A DNA stretch of 64,000 nt from Colwellia psychrerythraea (lineage in GTDB: Bacteria; Pseudomonadota; Gammaproteobacteria; Enterobacterales; Alteromonadaceae). The position numbers and the translations under genes were made by a program. This document shows, piece by piece, positions 36,119-47,218 of the stretch. Within the stretch, counting starts at the first letter, position 1. The number at the start of each line of letters is the position of its first letter. The stretch spans positions 368,192 to 432,191 of the forward strand of contig NZ_JQED01000015.1 in NCBI RefSeq assembly GCF_000764225.1, in the 5' to 3' direction. A model generated the notes under the pieces. That model was not told the origin of the DNA and ran no database searches. It saw only the letters and a list, made by a program, of their open reading frames with translations.

Positions 36119-38107
36119 ATGTCATCGCGTCAAGAGTTAGCAAATGCTATCCGTGTATTAAGTATGGATGCCGTACAAAAAGCAAAATCAGGGCACCCGG
36201 GTGCCCCTATGGGTATGGCCGATATCGCAGAGGTATTATGGCGTGATTTTTTAAAGCATAATCCTACTGACCCAAACTGGGCCGACCGCGATCGCTTTAT
36301 TTTATCGAACGGCCATGGTTCTATGCTTATTTATTCTTTATTGCATTTATCGGGTTACGATTTATCTATCGAGGATTTAAAAGATTTCCGTCAATTGCAT
36401 TCTAAAACCCCTGGTCACCCAGAATACGGTTATACACCAGGCGTAGAAACCACTACAGGTCCATTGGGTGCAGGTATTGCCAATGCTGTTGGGATGGCAA
36501 TTGCTGAAAAAACATTAGCGGCTCAATTTAACCGTGAAGATCATGCAATTGTTGATCACTTCACTTATTGCTTTTTAGGCGATGGCTGTTTAATGGAAGG
36601 TATCTCTCACGAGGCTTGTTCACTTGCTGGTACCTTAGGTCTAGGTAAATTAATCGCATTTTGGGATGACAATGGCATTTCAATTGATGGTGAAGTTGAA
36701 GGATGGTTTACCGACAACACCCCTGCCCGCTTTGAATCATACGGATGGCATGTTATTTGTGTTGATGGCCATGATTCACAGGCAATAACTCACGCTATCG
36801 AAGAAGCAAAATCAGTAACCGATAAACCAAGCATGATTTGTTGTAAAACTATCATTGGTTTTGGTTCACCAAATAAATCAGGTACGCATGACTGTCACGG
36901 CGCACCATTAGGTGATGACGAAATTGCAGCAACGCGTGAATTTTTAAACTGGTCTCATGCTCCATTTGATATTCCAGCTGATATTTACGAGCAATGGAAT
37001 AGAAAAGAGAAAGGTCAAGCGAGCCAAGTTAGCTGGAATGATAAATTTGCCGCATACAAAGCAGCACACCCTGGTCTTGCCAGTGAGTATGAGCGTCGAG
37101 TTATTAAAGGCGAATTACCAGCCGAATTTGAAGAAAAAGCAAACGCTTTTATTCAGCAATGTCACGAAAGTAGTGAAAATATTGCTTCACGTAAAGCATC
37201 ACAAAATGCTATTGAAGCTTTTGGTAGCGTGTTACCAGAAATGTTAGGTGGTTCAGCTGATTTAGCGGGTTCAAATTTAACATTATGGTCTGGCTCAAAA
37301 GGTATTCAAGAAGATGCTGCTGGTAACTATATCTTTTACGGTGTTCGTGAATTTGGTATGAGCAGTATCATGAATGGTATTTCTTTACATGGCGGTTTTG
37401 TCAACTACGGCGCCACCTTCATGATGTTTATGGAATATGCGCGTAATGCAGTACGCATGTCTGCATTAATGGGTATTCAAAATATCTTTGTTTATACTCA
37501 CGACTCTATTGGTCAAGGTGAAGATGGTCCAACGCATCAACCTATTGAACAATTAACTAACTTAAGAACTACACCAAATCTTACGACTTGGCGCCCATGT
37601 GATGCAACAGAATCTGCTGTTGCGTGGAAATCAGCAGTACAAAATCAAAAAGCACCAACGGCGTTAGTTTTTTCACGTCAAGGTTTACCTGCAATGAGCC
37701 GAACTCAAGCACAAGTAAGCGATATTGAAAAAGGCGCTTATATTTTAGTTGATTGTGCTGGAACGCCTGATGTTATTTTATTGGCAACAGGCTCTGAAGT
37801 TGCATTAGCGGTAAATGCAGCCGCAGCACTAACTGAGCAAGGTAAATTGGTACGCGTAATTTCTATGCCATCTACCAATGTTTTTGATAAACAAACTAGT
37901 GACTACAAAGAATCAATTTTACCAGCCAGCGTAACTAAACGTGTCGCTATTGAAGCTGCGCATGTTGACTTCTGGGCTAAGTATGTCGGCCTAAGCGGTG
38001 CGGTTGTTGGTATGACAACATTTGGTGAGTCGGCTCCAGGTAATGTATTGCTTGAGCATTTTGGCTTCACTGTAGATAACGTTGTAAATACTGTAAACGA
38101 GCTATAA
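36119..38107 (+). CDS. tkt: Transketolase
   Basis: Thiamine-diphosphate enzyme of the non-oxidative pentose phosphate pathway, moving two-carbon ketol units. 662 aa, the usual length. Landmarks: [20 protein letters not shown], the ThDP motif [32 protein letters not shown] and the C-terminal half TYDS-type block ([22 protein letters not shown]). CTGGAG lies upstream of the ATG. First of tkt-epd-pgk(-fba), a conserved order in gammaproteobacteria. Confidence 0.97.
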   Translation: MSSRQELANAIRVLSMDAVQKAKSGHPGAPMGMADIAEVLWRDFLKHNPTDPNWADRDRFILSNGHGSMLIYSLLHLSGYDLSIEDLKDFRQLHSKTPGHPEYGYTPGVETTTGPLGAGIANAVGMAIAEKTLAAQFNREDHAIVDHFTYCFLGDGCLMEGISHEACSLAGTLGLGKLIAFWDDNGISIDGEVEGWFTDNTPARFESYGWHVICVDGHDSQAITHAIEEAKSVTDKPSMICCKTIIGFGSPNKSGTHDCHGAPLGDDEIAATREFLNWSHAPFDIPADIYEQWNRKEKGQASQVSWNDKFAAYKAAHPGLASEYERRVIKGELPAEFEEKANAFIQQCHESSENIASRKASQNAIEAFGSVLPEMLGGSADLAGSNLTLWSGSKGIQEDAAGNYIFYGVREFGMSSIMNGISLHGGFVNYGATFMMFMEYARNAVRMSALMGIQNIFVYTHDSIGQGEDGPTHQPIEQLTNLRTTPNLTTWRPCDATESAVAWKSAVQNQKAPTALVFSRQGLPAMSRTQAQVSDIEKGAYILVDCAGTPDVILLATGSEVALAVNAAAALTEQGKLVRVISMPSTNVFDKQTSDYKESILPASVTKRVAIEAAHVDFWAKYVGLSGAVVGMTTFGESAPGNVLLEHFGFTVDNVVNTVNEL

Positions 38108-38218
38108 GGCTTTGAGTTAAGCGAACTACAACAACTAAAAACAAGAGTTGTAGTTCGCATTATCCCATAAGTTATTACTAGCTTATCGATTAACACCATC
38201 TATAAATGCAGTAAAATC

Positions 38219-39238
38219 ATGACAATTAGAATTGCCATTAATGGCTTTGGCCGTATCGGTCGCAGCGTAGTTAGAGCGCTATATGAAAGTGGCAAGACAG
38301 ATTTATTCACTTTAGTTTCAATTAATGAACTAGCACCTGCTTCAGGCATAGCACACCTTTTGAAATATGATAGTACCCATGGTCGATTTCCCTTCAGTGT
38401 GAGTGAAAAAGAAAACCAATTAATTATCAATGGTGATGAAGTCGCTTTAACGCATGTTGGCAACTTAAATAGCCTTCCCTGGAAACAGCAAAATATTGAT
38501 ATTGTTCTTGATTGTACAGGTAAATACGGCAATAAAGCTGATGGATTGAGCCATATTAATCGAGGTGCAAAGAAAGTTTTATTCTCTCATCCTGGTAGTC
38601 AAGACATTGATGCTACTATCATCTATGGCATCAATCACCAATCACTGACATCTGCCGATCGTGTTGTGTCAAATGGCTCTTGTACAACCAACTGTATCGT
38701 GCCGGTTATCAAAGTCATCGATGAAGCATTCGGCGTAGAAAGTGGTAGTATTACCACCATACATTCATCAATGCATGATCAACAAGTCATTGATGCTTAT
38801 CATAAAGACTTACGTTTATCTCGTGCAGCCAGCCAATCGATCATTCCAGTAGATACTAAACTCGCCGCGGGCATAGAGCGAATATTACCTAAATTTAAGG
38901 GCCGCTTTGAGGCGATTGCCGTACGTGTACCTACCGTCAACGTTACCGCAATGGATTTAAGCCTTACGGTTAATCACGATGTCTGTATTTGCGACATCAA
39001 TAAAGCCATACAAGCCGCAACAAGTAACCATGACTTATATGGCGTATTAGCATATACCGAAGAACCGCTTGTTTCAGTTGATTTTAATCATGACCCTCAT
39101 TCTTGTATCGTTGATGGAAATCAAACACGTGTCAGCCATAAACGCTTAATTAAGATGCTAGTTTGGTGTGACAATGAATGGGGTTTTGCCAATCGTATGT
39201 TAGATACGGCCATGGCAATGCACCAAGCAGAAAATTAA
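38219..39238 (+). CDS. epd: D-erythrose-4-phosphate dehydrogenase
   Basis: NAD-dependent oxidation of erythrose 4-phosphate to 4-phosphoerythronate, the first step of the DXP-dependent pyridoxal phosphate pathway. 339 aa GAPDH-fold protein. NAD motif [10 protein letters not shown], catalytic Cys155 in SNGSCTTNC (Ala of the common SNASCTTNC replaced by Gly) and His in [17 protein letters not shown]. The S-M-H-D-Q-Q signature and [15 protein letters not shown] segment match Epd rather than GapA. Lies between tkt and pgk, as in E. coli and Vibrio. Confidence 0.93.
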   Translation: MTIRIAINGFGRIGRSVVRALYESGKTDLFTLVSINELAPASGIAHLLKYDSTHGRFPFSVSEKENQLIINGDEVALTHVGNLNSLPWKQQNIDIVLDCTGKYGNKADGLSHINRGAKKVLFSHPGSQDIDATIIYGINHQSLTSADRVVSNGSCTTNCIVPVIKVIDEAFGVESGSITTIHSSMHDQQVIDAYHKDLRLSRAASQSIIPVDTKLAAGIERILPKFKGRFEAIAVRVPTVNVTAMDLSLTVNHDVCICDINKAIQAATSNHDLYGVLAYTEEPLVSVDFNHDPHSCIVDGNQTRVSHKRLIKMLVWCDNEWGFANRMLDTAMAMHQAEN

Positions 39239-39307
39239 GAACAAGTTAACAAAATTTATAGACAATTATTTCACATAATTCACAGACAGTGAAAACAGGA
39301 GACAACA

Positions 39308-40483
39308 ATGTCGATTATCAAAATGGCTGATCTTACATTAGCTAACCAGCGCGTATTAATTCGTGAAGATTTAAATGTGCCTGTAGCTGATGGTAAAATT
39401 ACTTCAGATGCTCGTTTACGCGCCGCATTACCGACCTTAAAACTTGCGCTAGAAGCTGGCGCAAAAGTCATGGTAATGTCTCACTTAGGTCGCCCAACAG
39501 AAGGTGAGCCAGAAGAGAAGTTTTCTCTTAAGCCTGTAACTGATTATTTAAGTGCTGCTTTAAACTATCCTGTACGCTTAGTAACTGATTACCTAGACGG
39601 GGTAGATGTTGCTGCTGGCGAATTAGTAATATTTGAAAACATTCGCTTTAACGTAGGCGAAAAGAAAAATGATGATACATTAGCCAAGAAATTAGCTGCT
39701 TTATGTGATGTATTCGTTATGGATGCTTTTGGTACTGCTCATCGTGCACAAGCCAGTACACATGGCGTAGCAAAATTTGCTGCAACAGCTTGTGCTGGTC
39801 CATTACTTTCTGGAGAATTAGAAGCGTTAGGTAAAGCTTTAGATAATCCAGCGAGACCACTTGTGGCAATTGTTGGTGGTTCTAAAGTATCAACTAAATT
39901 AACGGTACTTGATTCTCTAGCAGGCATTGTTGATCAACTTGTTGTGGGTGGAGGTATTGCTAACACTTTCATTGCAGCAAATGGTCATAGCGTCGGAAAA
40001 TCATTATATGAAGCTGATTTAGTTGAAGAAGCAACTCGCTTAACTAAACAAGCTCAAGCGAATAATGGTGACATCCCTGTGCCAACTGATGTTGTTGTTG
40101 CGACTGAATTTTCAGCCTCTGCTTCTGCAACCTTAAAACCTGTCAATGAAGTGACTGCTGATGAGATGATATTTGATATTGGTCCAGACTCCGCAATAGC
40201 ACTCTCAGAGATTATTGCTAATGCTGGTACTATTGTATGGAATGGCCCTGTAGGGGTATTTGAATTCGATCAATTCGGTGAAGGGACCAAAGTTATTGCA
40301 CAAGCTATTGCAGATAGCTCAGCCTTCTCAATCGCAGGCGGCGGCGATACCTTAGCCGCTGTTGATAAATACGACATTGCAGATAAAGTTTCTTATATCT
40401 CAACGGGTGGCGGCGCCTTCCTTGAGTTCTTAGAAGGTAAAAAGCTTCCCGCTGTAGAAATTTTAGAGCAACGTGCCAAATAG
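39308..40483 (+). CDS. pgk: Phosphoglycerate kinase
   Basis: Glycolytic/gluconeogenic ATP-forming kinase converting 1,3-bisphosphoglycerate and ADP. 391 aa, standard. Landmarks: [56 protein letters not shown] and C-terminal [12 protein letters not shown] with [20 protein letters not shown] precedes the ATG. Downstream terminator at 40538-40572 separates it partly from fba. Confidence 0.97.
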   Translation: MSIIKMADLTLANQRVLIREDLNVPVADGKITSDARLRAALPTLKLALEAGAKVMVMSHLGRPTEGEPEEKFSLKPVTDYLSAALNYPVRLVTDYLDGVDVAAGELVIFENIRFNVGEKKNDDTLAKKLAALCDVFVMDAFGTAHRAQASTHGVAKFAATACAGPLLSGELEALGKALDNPARPLVAIVGGSKVSTKLTVLDSLAGIVDQLVVGGGIANTFIAANGHSVGKSLYEADLVEEATRLTKQAQANNGDIPVPTDVVVATEFSASASATLKPVNEVTADEMIFDIGPDSAIALSEIIANAGTIVWNGPVGVFEFDQFGEGTKVIAQAIADSSAFSIAGGGDTLAAVDKYDIADKVSYISTGGGAFLEFLEGKKLPAVEILEQRAK

Positions 40484-40921
40484 TCACATGACTAATACTC
40501 AATAGTCGCTAACGAATAGCAACTATTTGAACTAAAGAAAAAACGAGTCACTTTTTAAGGTACTCGTTTTTTTTTGTCTAAATATCAATATTAAAAGAAA
40601 AAGAAAGCAAAACGAAATTCAAACCCAGCAAGCAACTCCAGAACGAAACAAGATCGAAATAAAATCGAAATGAAAACGAAACATCTTGCAATGCCATTGT
40701 AGTAAACTTACAATCACTATCTAGGAAATATCACTGATATAGCGTGTAAACTAAGAGCATCTTGTAATATTCGCACAAAATTCAGCTTTTACATCTATTA
40801 GTGTTTAAAAATCAACTTTAAGCAAATTATCCTGTCAGATAAAGGGACTATTTGCTATAATTTTGTTATCTAAATAAAAACTTTCAACCTTAGCAACAAA
40901 AACTTATCTAGGAGTAAGTAA
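40484..40921. other. 438-bp region between pgk and fba
   Basis: Contains the pgk terminator and then an A-rich stretch with several ATCGAAA/AACGAAA near-repeats (40645-40690), followed by the presumed fba promoter. No gene seen. Confidence 0.5.
40538..40572 (+). terminator. pgk terminator
   Basis: AAAAAACGAGT (40538-40548) and ACTCGTTTTTT (40562-40572), continued by more T residues. Confidence 0.9.
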
Positions 40922-41986
40922 ATGGCTTTAATTTCAATGCGCCAAATGCTCGACCATGCGGCAGAATTTGAATACGGTATTCCAGCATTTAATGTAAACA
41001 ACTTAGAGCAAGTGCGTGCAATCATGCTTGCCGCTAGTGATACTGATAGCCCTGTCATCATGCAAGCTTCTGCTGGTGCCAGAAAATATGCCGGTGCGCC
41101 TTTTTTACGCCACTTAATTTTAGCCGCGATTGAAGAATTTCCACATATTCCAGTGGTAATGCATCAAGATCACGGGACTTCTCCTACGGTTTGTCAACGT
41201 TCTATCCAATTAGGTTTCTCATCAGTAATGATGGATGGCTCATTAATGGATGACGGAAAAACACCTAGCACTTATGAATACAATGTTGATGTAACACGTC
41301 GCACTGTCGAAATGGCGCACGCTTGTGGTGTTTCTGTTGAAGGTGAATTAGGCTGCTTAGGCTCACTTGAAACGGGTATGGCAGGTGAAGAAGATGGTGT
41401 TGGAGCAGAAGGCGTCTTAACAAAAGAACAAATGTTAACAGACCCTGAAGAAGCCGCTGACTTTGTTAGTAAAACCCAAGTAGATGCTCTTGCTATTGCT
41501 TGTGGTACCTCTCATGGTGCTTACAAGTTTACCCGTCCACCTACAGGTGATATTTTAGCAATTGATCGCATTAAAGCAATTCATCAACGTATTCCACATA
41601 CTCATTTAGTAATGCATGGCTCTTCGTCTGTACCACAAGATTGGTTGGCTGTTATTAATGAATTTGGTGGAAAAATCCCTGAAACTTATGGTGTACCGGT
41701 TGAACAAATTCAACACGGTATTAAAAATGGTGTACGTAAAATCAATATCGATACTGATTTACGTCTTGCAGCTACGGGCTCTATTCGTCGCTTCTTAGCA
41801 GAAAATCCTAGTGAATTTGATCCTCGTAAATTCTTACAAGTATCAACTAATGCTATGTATGATATTTGTAAAGCGCGCTATGAAGCATTTAATACTGTTG
41901 GTAATGCCAGCAAAATGAAGCCAATAAGTCTTGATAACATGTTCGACCGTTACCAAAGTGGTGAACTAAAAGCTATCATCAAGTAA
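40922..41986 (+). CDS. fba: Class II fructose-bisphosphate aldolase
   Basis: Zinc-dependent cleavage/condensation of fructose 1,6-bisphosphate. 354 aa. Landmarks: [13 protein letters not shown], metal ligand region [33 protein letters not shown] and the [11 protein letters not shown] and [13 protein letters not shown] blocks. The sequence is closer to the class IIB/Calvin-type CbbA proteins than to E. coli FbaA by its [19 protein letters not shown] loop; this is an impression from memory. AGGAG RBS. Follows pgk with its own upstream region and terminator. Confidence 0.95.
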   Translation: MALISMRQMLDHAAEFEYGIPAFNVNNLEQVRAIMLAASDTDSPVIMQASAGARKYAGAPFLRHLILAAIEEFPHIPVVMHQDHGTSPTVCQRSIQLGFSSVMMDGSLMDDGKTPSTYEYNVDVTRRTVEMAHACGVSVEGELGCLGSLETGMAGEEDGVGAEGVLTKEQMLTDPEEAADFVSKTQVDALAIACGTSHGAYKFTRPPTGDILAIDRIKAIHQRIPHTHLVMHGSSSVPQDWLAVINEFGGKIPETYGVPVEQIQHGIKNGVRKINIDTDLRLAATGSIRRFLAENPSEFDPRKFLQVSTNAMYDICKARYEAFNTVGNASKMKPISLDNMFDRYQSGELKAIIK

Positions 41987-42012
41987 CATCATTGATACAA
42001 AGTAGTTAATTA

Positions 42013-42034
42013 AAAGGGCTTAGGCCCTTTTTTT
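42013..42034 (+). terminator. fba terminator
   Basis: AAAGGGC, loop TTAG, GCCCTTT followed by TTTT, 26 bp past the fba stop. Confidence 0.93.
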
Positions 42035-42115
42035 ATGCTCGAATAAAATAAACTACTTAGGTATAATCGATTTAATATAATTCATGTGTTATTTCTATTA
42101 AGTAATTTTTTCAAG

Positions 42116-43000
42116 ATGTTTTCTCGTTTTATTTCTCCCCTCATTTTTATAATTTATTGCGCCTTTCCTAGCCTTTCTTATGCTCAAGAGCAAAAAGTAG
42201 AGACAGAATCGGCTAATGCCTCAGATATATTATTTAGCCTTGAAAAAGCTGATGAATCCCAGCAACCTGCCTCTGGCACACTATTTACTGCCTCAGCTCA
42301 ATTAGGGTTGCTTTATTTAACAGGTAATACTCGCAGTGCCGATATTAAAACAGGTTTAGACTTACGTTTTGAAAGAGGCCTTTGGCGAAGTTTCTTTGTT
42401 TTTGATTTGTTAGTGAAAAAAACTGAAACCGAGAATGAAGTGAGTACCGGTGATATTCAAAAAGAATTTGAAACAACGGATCAGAAGTGGAGCATAACAT
42501 CACAAACTAACTACACGCTTGATGCAATAAAACAGAACTATGTCTATGGCAGTGTCTTTTATGAAGAGAATAGGTTTTCTGGTTTTGACTCACAAGCGTC
42601 AATATCAACCGGTTGGGGTCGCCGTTGGTTTGAAAGTAAGGAAGCAAGTTTTGATGCCGATGTGGGTCCTGGTTTTAAAAGAGATATTACCCAAGTTACC
42701 CCTGAAGAAATCGAAACAGGTATGACAAATAAAACCCAAGATACTCTTATCTTACAAGCACAAGCGCTATATATTAGAAAAATAAATGAACATATCGAAT
42801 TTAAACAACTTTTTGTAGTCAAACACGCGATAGAGCAAGGGCAAAACAGTATTTATAAAGCTGAAAGTTCAATTACCAGTAAGTTAATTGATTCATTGCA
42901 ACTTAAGCTTAATTTCGTTATCGATTACAACTCGAAAGTAGATGATGATAAAGAAAATTTAAACACAGAAACCTCTGCAGTACTTATATATAGTTTTTAA
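42116..43000 (+). CDS. DUF481 family outer membrane protein
   Basis: 294 aa from the ATG at 42116; an upstream GTG at 42086 is possible, but 42116 directly begins a signal peptide (MFSRFISPLIFIIYCAFPSLSYA). The mature protein is beta-rich with the DUF481 features: LGLLYLTGNTRSADIKTGLDLRFE near the start, YVYGSVFYEENRF and a C-terminal strand ending AVLIYSF. Such YdiY-like proteins are small outer-membrane barrels of unknown role, sometimes salt- or acid-induced. No operon partner. Confidence 0.82.
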   Translation: MFSRFISPLIFIIYCAFPSLSYAQEQKVETESANASDILFSLEKADESQQPASGTLFTASAQLGLLYLTGNTRSADIKTGLDLRFERGLWRSFFVFDLLVKKTETENEVSTGDIQKEFETTDQKWSITSQTNYTLDAIKQNYVYGSVFYEENRFSGFDSQASISTGWGRRWFESKEASFDADVGPGFKRDITQVTPEEIETGMTNKTQDTLILQAQALYIRKINEHIEFKQLFVVKHAIEQGQNSIYKAESSITSKLIDSLQLKLNFVIDYNSKVDDDKENLNTETSAVLIYSF

Positions 43001-43024
43001 TCAAGATAGAACATGAAGCAATAG

Positions 43025-43603
43025 CTAGCTACCTAGCTCCAGTGATTCTTGTTTAAATTTCTGTAGGTCATCAGCTAAAATCTCTACATTTTGTGCATCA
43101 ATCATGTAGGTGAAAGTACAAGTCTTCGAAGCACTAAATTCGTAACAAACACTGAGGAAGTCTTGCCCTTGCTTGGTGCTATACAAACCAAATTTGAAAG
43201 TAACCCCGTTCATCCATTCCGATACATATTCATTAACGGCTTGAGTGAGTAAATATTTATTAGGTATTGATTGACTTTGCCATTGTCGATACCTATCAAT
43301 TGCAAACTCAACATCATCAATTTCTGACTCATTTATCCATAAAGGATAGGTAATATTTAAACTACTTTTATCTGTACCTGAAAGAGGCAATGTGACCTGA
43401 GCTGCATACAATAATGTATTACCTGATACTAGGCCTGTTTGAACTTCTTTTAAGTTGGTCTGCTTATTAACATAACTATCCGTATCAACATTATATTGTG
43501 AAAAATTTACTTGGGTATTCCGGTCAGTTTCGGTGTAAGCACCTATAGTGCCGCAGCCAGATAATGATAAAATGGCAATTGTGAGCATGATATTTGAATT
43601 CAT
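43025..43603 (-). CDS. Predicted lipoprotein of unknown function
   Basis: 192 aa. N-terminus MNSNIMLTIAILSLSGCG has lipobox LSGC (Cys17). The body has alternating short strands and helices and two later cysteines in SVCYEFSASKTCTFTY that could form a disulfide. No family recognised. Convergent with the DUF481 gene, only 24 bp between the stops; upstream is a 300-bp non-coding stretch. Confidence 0.72.
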   Translation of the reverse strand: MNSNIMLTIAILSLSGCGTIGAYTETDRNTQVNFSQYNVDTDSYVNKQTNLKEVQTGLVSGNTLLYAAQVTLPLSGTDKSSLNITYPLWINESEIDDVEFAIDRYRQWQSQSIPNKYLLTQAVNEYVSEWMNGVTFKFGLYSTKQGQDFLSVCYEFSASKTCTFTYMIDAQNVEILADDLQKFKQESLELGS

Positions 43604-43909
43604 TGTATTTTCTTGTGATGGTGCTTGATTGTAAGCATGTCTAATATAATGGCTTTACTTAGACAGGAACTAGGTAGTTAAATTGGGGAGTAGTATATAT
43701 TCACTGAGGCTGGAAACTGTTGAAAGTCGTAATTAAAACGTTAAGAGAAGTTATGTTATACGACGGTTACATAGGGCAATATAAGCATTAATCTCTCAGC
43801 CAATCGAACTTACATACATCTTGGGCAAGTATTGGTGATTAAAAATTATGATTAATGCGTGACAAAATTCTGATTTTTGCTTATGTGCTAGATTAATATA
43901 ATAAAACAA
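43604..43909. other. 306-bp intergenic region
   Basis: Between two leftward genes. Nothing recognisable beyond AT-rich DNA that should hold the lipoprotein promoter. Confidence 0.4.
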
Positions 43910-44620
43910 TCATAATTGAGTTCTTTGCCACAGCTTGAACCCTTTTCTTATTTTTTTAATTGTTTCAGTGTTAGTATCAAGGCTTAGCGCCATGCAATGC
44001 TCAGCACTTTCATCTTTTGATATTTCTAGGCCTGATATAAGCATCAACGCTTTAGCTCCTAGTAATTCTAAACGATAGTTTAGTGACTCTTGAGATTGTA
44101 TGACCACATCAACTCGCCCTTTAATTAACTTTTTAATATTCGCTTCTTCATTAGAGGATATATCTAGATTTACTCCCTCTTGAAATCCCTTTTGCAAAAA
44201 GTAATTGTGACTGTTATCACCCCGCATGATACCAACCACACTTGTTTTTAATGCTTCTAAAGAATCTATATTGATATCATTCGATGCAAGTTTATATGCA
44301 TGAATTGGCGTGGACTGATAGATGGGACAAAACCAATGAAATTTGGACTCTCGTTGCTTTGTTTTATAAATAGAATAAATAAGTACATCAGATTTGCTTG
44401 TTGCCAAATGAAAGCTTCTTGCCCAAGGGTAAATATCTATCGAATATTTGATATCAGTGTATGACAATATCTCTCTAATATTATGAGTAACGATTCCTGA
44501 AACTTTCTTACCTTTTACAATAAACGGAGGCCAATCTTCTGTTACCACGTTAAGCTCTGCTTCGTCAGACTGTACTAAAGAAGAAAAGAGTAAAAAAATA
44601 ATTAATAGGGAAATTTTCAT
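43910..44620 (-). CDS. Periplasmic solute-binding protein, family 3 type
   Basis: 236 aa when started at the ATG at 44620, which opens a good signal peptide (MKISLLIIFLLFSSLVQS); a longer 281-aa frame from 44755 would place an unlikely tract before it. The fold resembles amino-acid-type SBP_bac_3 proteins: LNVVTEDWPPFIVKGKKVSGIV, SIDIYPWARSFHLATSKSDVL and a late lobe with GRVDVVIQSQESLNYRL. No ABC permease genes are adjacent, so it may be an orphan sensor or binding protein. Ligand unknown. Confidence 0.75.
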   Translation of the reverse strand: MKISLLIIFLLFSSLVQSDEAELNVVTEDWPPFIVKGKKVSGIVTHNIREILSYTDIKYSIDIYPWARSFHLATSKSDVLIYSIYKTKQRESKFHWFCPIYQSTPIHAYKLASNDINIDSLEALKTSVVGIMRGDNSHNYFLQKGFQEGVNLDISSNEEANIKKLIKGRVDVVIQSQESLNYRLELLGAKALMLISGLEISKDESAEHCMALSLDTNTETIKKIRKGFKLWQRTQL

Positions 44621-44890
44621 CGAAATTCTACATCTAGGCTTATGATTAATCACTGAAATTAATATCTTAAATTGTATCACTTCTGTTGTCATCACTATTA
44701 AAAGTATTATTGTCATCAACAATATATAACTTGTTCCATAGCAAAATACTGGCAAAATCCCCTCATATTAAGCTATTCAAAGGCGCTTATAGTGGTAAAA
44801 ACTAAAATCGGTTCAATCACATTTGCTTGCCCTGCTTCTTTAACCTAAAATATCGCAATTATTATTCCCTTCACATAAAAAGGTATCTAC

Positions 44891-46570
44891 ATGGCCCAGC
44901 CACTACCAGATAAGTTCATCATGTCGATGAATCGAGTTTCTAAAGTAGTTCCACCCAAGCGCACTATTTTAAAAGATATTTCTCTGTCATTTTTCCCTGG
45001 CGCTAAAATCGGTGTATTAGGTTTAAACGGCTCAGGTAAGTCGACCTTGCTTCGAATTATGGCCGGCGTTGATAAAGAATTTGAAGGTGATGCCGTTGCC
45101 TTAGCCGGTACTAAAATTGGTTATTTGCCACAAGAGCCTCAGCTTGATGAAAATCAAACAGTACGTGAAGCCGTTGAAGAAGCGGTTGCTGAAGTTAAAA
45201 ATGCCATGGCACGTTTAGACCAAGTCTATAACGAATACGCTGAAGAAGGCGCTGATTTTGATAAGCTAGCAAAAGAGCAAGGCGAGTTAGAAGATATCAT
45301 CAATGCTAACGATGGTCATAATATTGATAACGTACTTGAGCGTGCTGCTGATGCCTTACGTCTGCCAGAGTGGGATCAAAAAATTGCTGTACTAAGTGGT
45401 GGTGAACGTCGTCGTGTTGCCCTTTGTCGCTTATTACTTGAAAAACCAGATATGTTATTACTGGATGAACCAACTAACCATTTAGATGCTGAATCTGTTG
45501 CCTGGTTAGAACGCTTCTTACATGACTATACTGGTACTGTAGTAGCAATCACCCATGATAGGTATTTCTTAGACAATGTTGCTGGTTGGATCTTGGAGCT
45601 TGATAGAGGTCACGGTATCCCTTATGAAGGTAACTATTCTTCTTGGTTAGAGCAAAAAGATGCCCGTCTTGAGCGTGAAGGTAAAACTGAAAACGCATTA
45701 CAAAAAACCATCAAGCAAGAGCTAGAGTGGGTACGTTCAAACCCTAAAGCACGTCAATCAAAAAGCAAAGCCCGTATGGCACGTTTTGAAGAGCTTAATA
45801 GTCAAGATCATCAAAAACGCAACGAAACCAACGAACTTTACATTCCACCTGGACCACGTTTAGGTGACAGAGTATTAGATGTGAATAACTTAACCAAATC
45901 ATTTGGCGATAGAGTGCTAATTGATGACTTAAGTTTTAGTGTACCTAAAGGTGCCATCGTCGGTATTATCGGGCCAAATGGCGCGGGTAAATCGACACTA
46001 TTTAAAATGATGTCGGGCGCTGAACAACCTGACTCAGGTAATGTTGAGCTTGGTGAAACGGTTAAACTTGCTAGTGTTGATCAGTTCCGTGATGACATGG
46101 ATGACAGTAAAACGGTTTACCAAGAAATTTCTCAAGGCCATGACATTTTGCAAATTGGTAACTTTGAAATTCCAAGTCGTGCTTATTGTTCACGTTTTAA
46201 CTTTAAAGGTAACGATCAACAAAAGATCATTGGTGAATTATCTGGTGGTGAACGTAACCGTGTGCATTTAGCTAAGTTAGTGCAAACCGGTGGTAACGTA
46301 TTACTACTTGATGAACCTACCAACGATTTAGATGTTGAGACCTTACGTGCACTTGAAGAAGCGATATTAGAATTCCCAGGCTGTGCCATGGTTATTTCTC
46401 ATGACCGTTGGTTCCTCGACCGTATTGCTACTCATATCCTAGATTACCGTGATGAAGGTCAAATCAACTTCTTTGAGGGTAACTTTACTGATTATGAAGC
46501 ATGGTTGAAGAAAACTTTAGGGCCTGCTGCAACAGAGCCACACAGAATTAAATACAAAAAAATAGGCTAA
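44891..46570 (+). CDS. ettA: Energy-dependent translational throttle protein EttA (ABC-F ATPase)
   Basis: Ribosome-associated ABC-F protein that gates the first elongation step according to ATP/ADP. 559 aa (E. coli 555). Two ABC cassettes: Walker A GLNGSGKSTLLRIMAGV and GPNGAGKSTLFKMMSG; signatures LSGGERRRVALCRLLL and LSGGERNRVHLAKLV; Walker B LLLDEPTNHLDAESV and LLLDEPTNDLDVETL. The inter-domain P-site tRNA motif region (about 240-320) is present (ELEWVRSNPKARQSKSKARM). No membrane segments. Followed by a terminator. Confidence 0.96.
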   Translation: MAQPLPDKFIMSMNRVSKVVPPKRTILKDISLSFFPGAKIGVLGLNGSGKSTLLRIMAGVDKEFEGDAVALAGTKIGYLPQEPQLDENQTVREAVEEAVAEVKNAMARLDQVYNEYAEEGADFDKLAKEQGELEDIINANDGHNIDNVLERAADALRLPEWDQKIAVLSGGERRRVALCRLLLEKPDMLLLDEPTNHLDAESVAWLERFLHDYTGTVVAITHDRYFLDNVAGWILELDRGHGIPYEGNYSSWLEQKDARLEREGKTENALQKTIKQELEWVRSNPKARQSKSKARMARFEELNSQDHQKRNETNELYIPPGPRLGDRVLDVNNLTKSFGDRVLIDDLSFSVPKGAIVGIIGPNGAGKSTLFKMMSGAEQPDSGNVELGETVKLASVDQFRDDMDDSKTVYQEISQGHDILQIGNFEIPSRAYCSRFNFKGNDQQKIIGELSGGERNRVHLAKLVQTGGNVLLLDEPTNDLDVETLRALEEAILEFPGCAMVISHDRWFLDRIATHILDYRDEGQINFFEGNFTDYEAWLKKTLGPAATEPHRIKYKKIG

Positions 46571-46640
46571 ACACTAAATAATATCAGCCGTTGCTGGTAC
46601 GTTAGTATTTTTGCTGTGATTTGTGATTAAATTTACCGAT

Positions 46641-46677
46641 AAAAGCCAGTTAAACATTGATTTTAATTGGCTTTTTT
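46641..46677 (+). terminator. ettA terminator
   Basis: AAAAGCCAGTTAAA pairs with TTTTAATTGGCTTTT with one mismatch, then T residues. Located 71 bp past the ettA stop. Confidence 0.82.
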
Positions 46678-46766
46678 GTATCTAATAGTTTTTTACTTTT
46701 CAATAAAAGAGGGCTATGCTGAAGCTAGACAATCGTAAGAGTTATTAGTCGACTTGGACAATAGAC

Positions 46767-47135
46767 ATGGAAAACAGACGGCAATTTACTCGAATTTTAT
46801 TTTCAATAAAAGCAGAGTTAGAAATTAAGAAGAGTATATACCATGTTTCTATTCATGATATATCACTAAACGGTGCTTTAGTTACCGCGATAGAGAGTGA
46901 ACAATCATTAACAGGCAAGCAAGGTACTTTACACTTTTTATTATCGGACGATGAGTCAGAAGTAAATATGAACATTACGGTTGTTCACGAAGAAGCAAAT
47001 GAAACAGGTTTGCAATGTAACGCTATTGATATTGATAGTGCCACCCATTTACGTCGATTGGTAGAACTCAATCTAGGTAATAATGAACAACTTAATAAAG
47101 AACTAAGTCAACTTACTCGTATGAATAACAACTAA
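46767..47135 (+). CDS. PilZ domain protein, probable c-di-GMP receptor
   Basis: 122 aa, a single PilZ domain. The two c-di-GMP-binding elements are present: the N-terminal Arg motif in ENRRQFTRI (R-R-x-x-x-R) and the D-x-S-x-x-G motif in HDISLNGALV (about 29-38). No signal peptide. It probably binds c-di-GMP and controls motility or attachment through an unidentified partner. Stands between ettA and the GcvR-like gene with gaps of 80-200 bp. Confidence 0.88.
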   Translation: MENRRQFTRILFSIKAELEIKKSIYHVSIHDISLNGALVTAIESEQSLTGKQGTLHFLLSDDESEVNMNITVVHEEANETGLQCNAIDIDSATHLRRLVELNLGNNEQLNKELSQLTRMNNN

Positions 47136-47218
47136 ACAACTAATTAATATTGTATTTTAGTTTTAATTCGATTTAGTAAAGTTTACATTTTTTTACCCAA
47201 ACCTTCTTAGGAGTCTTA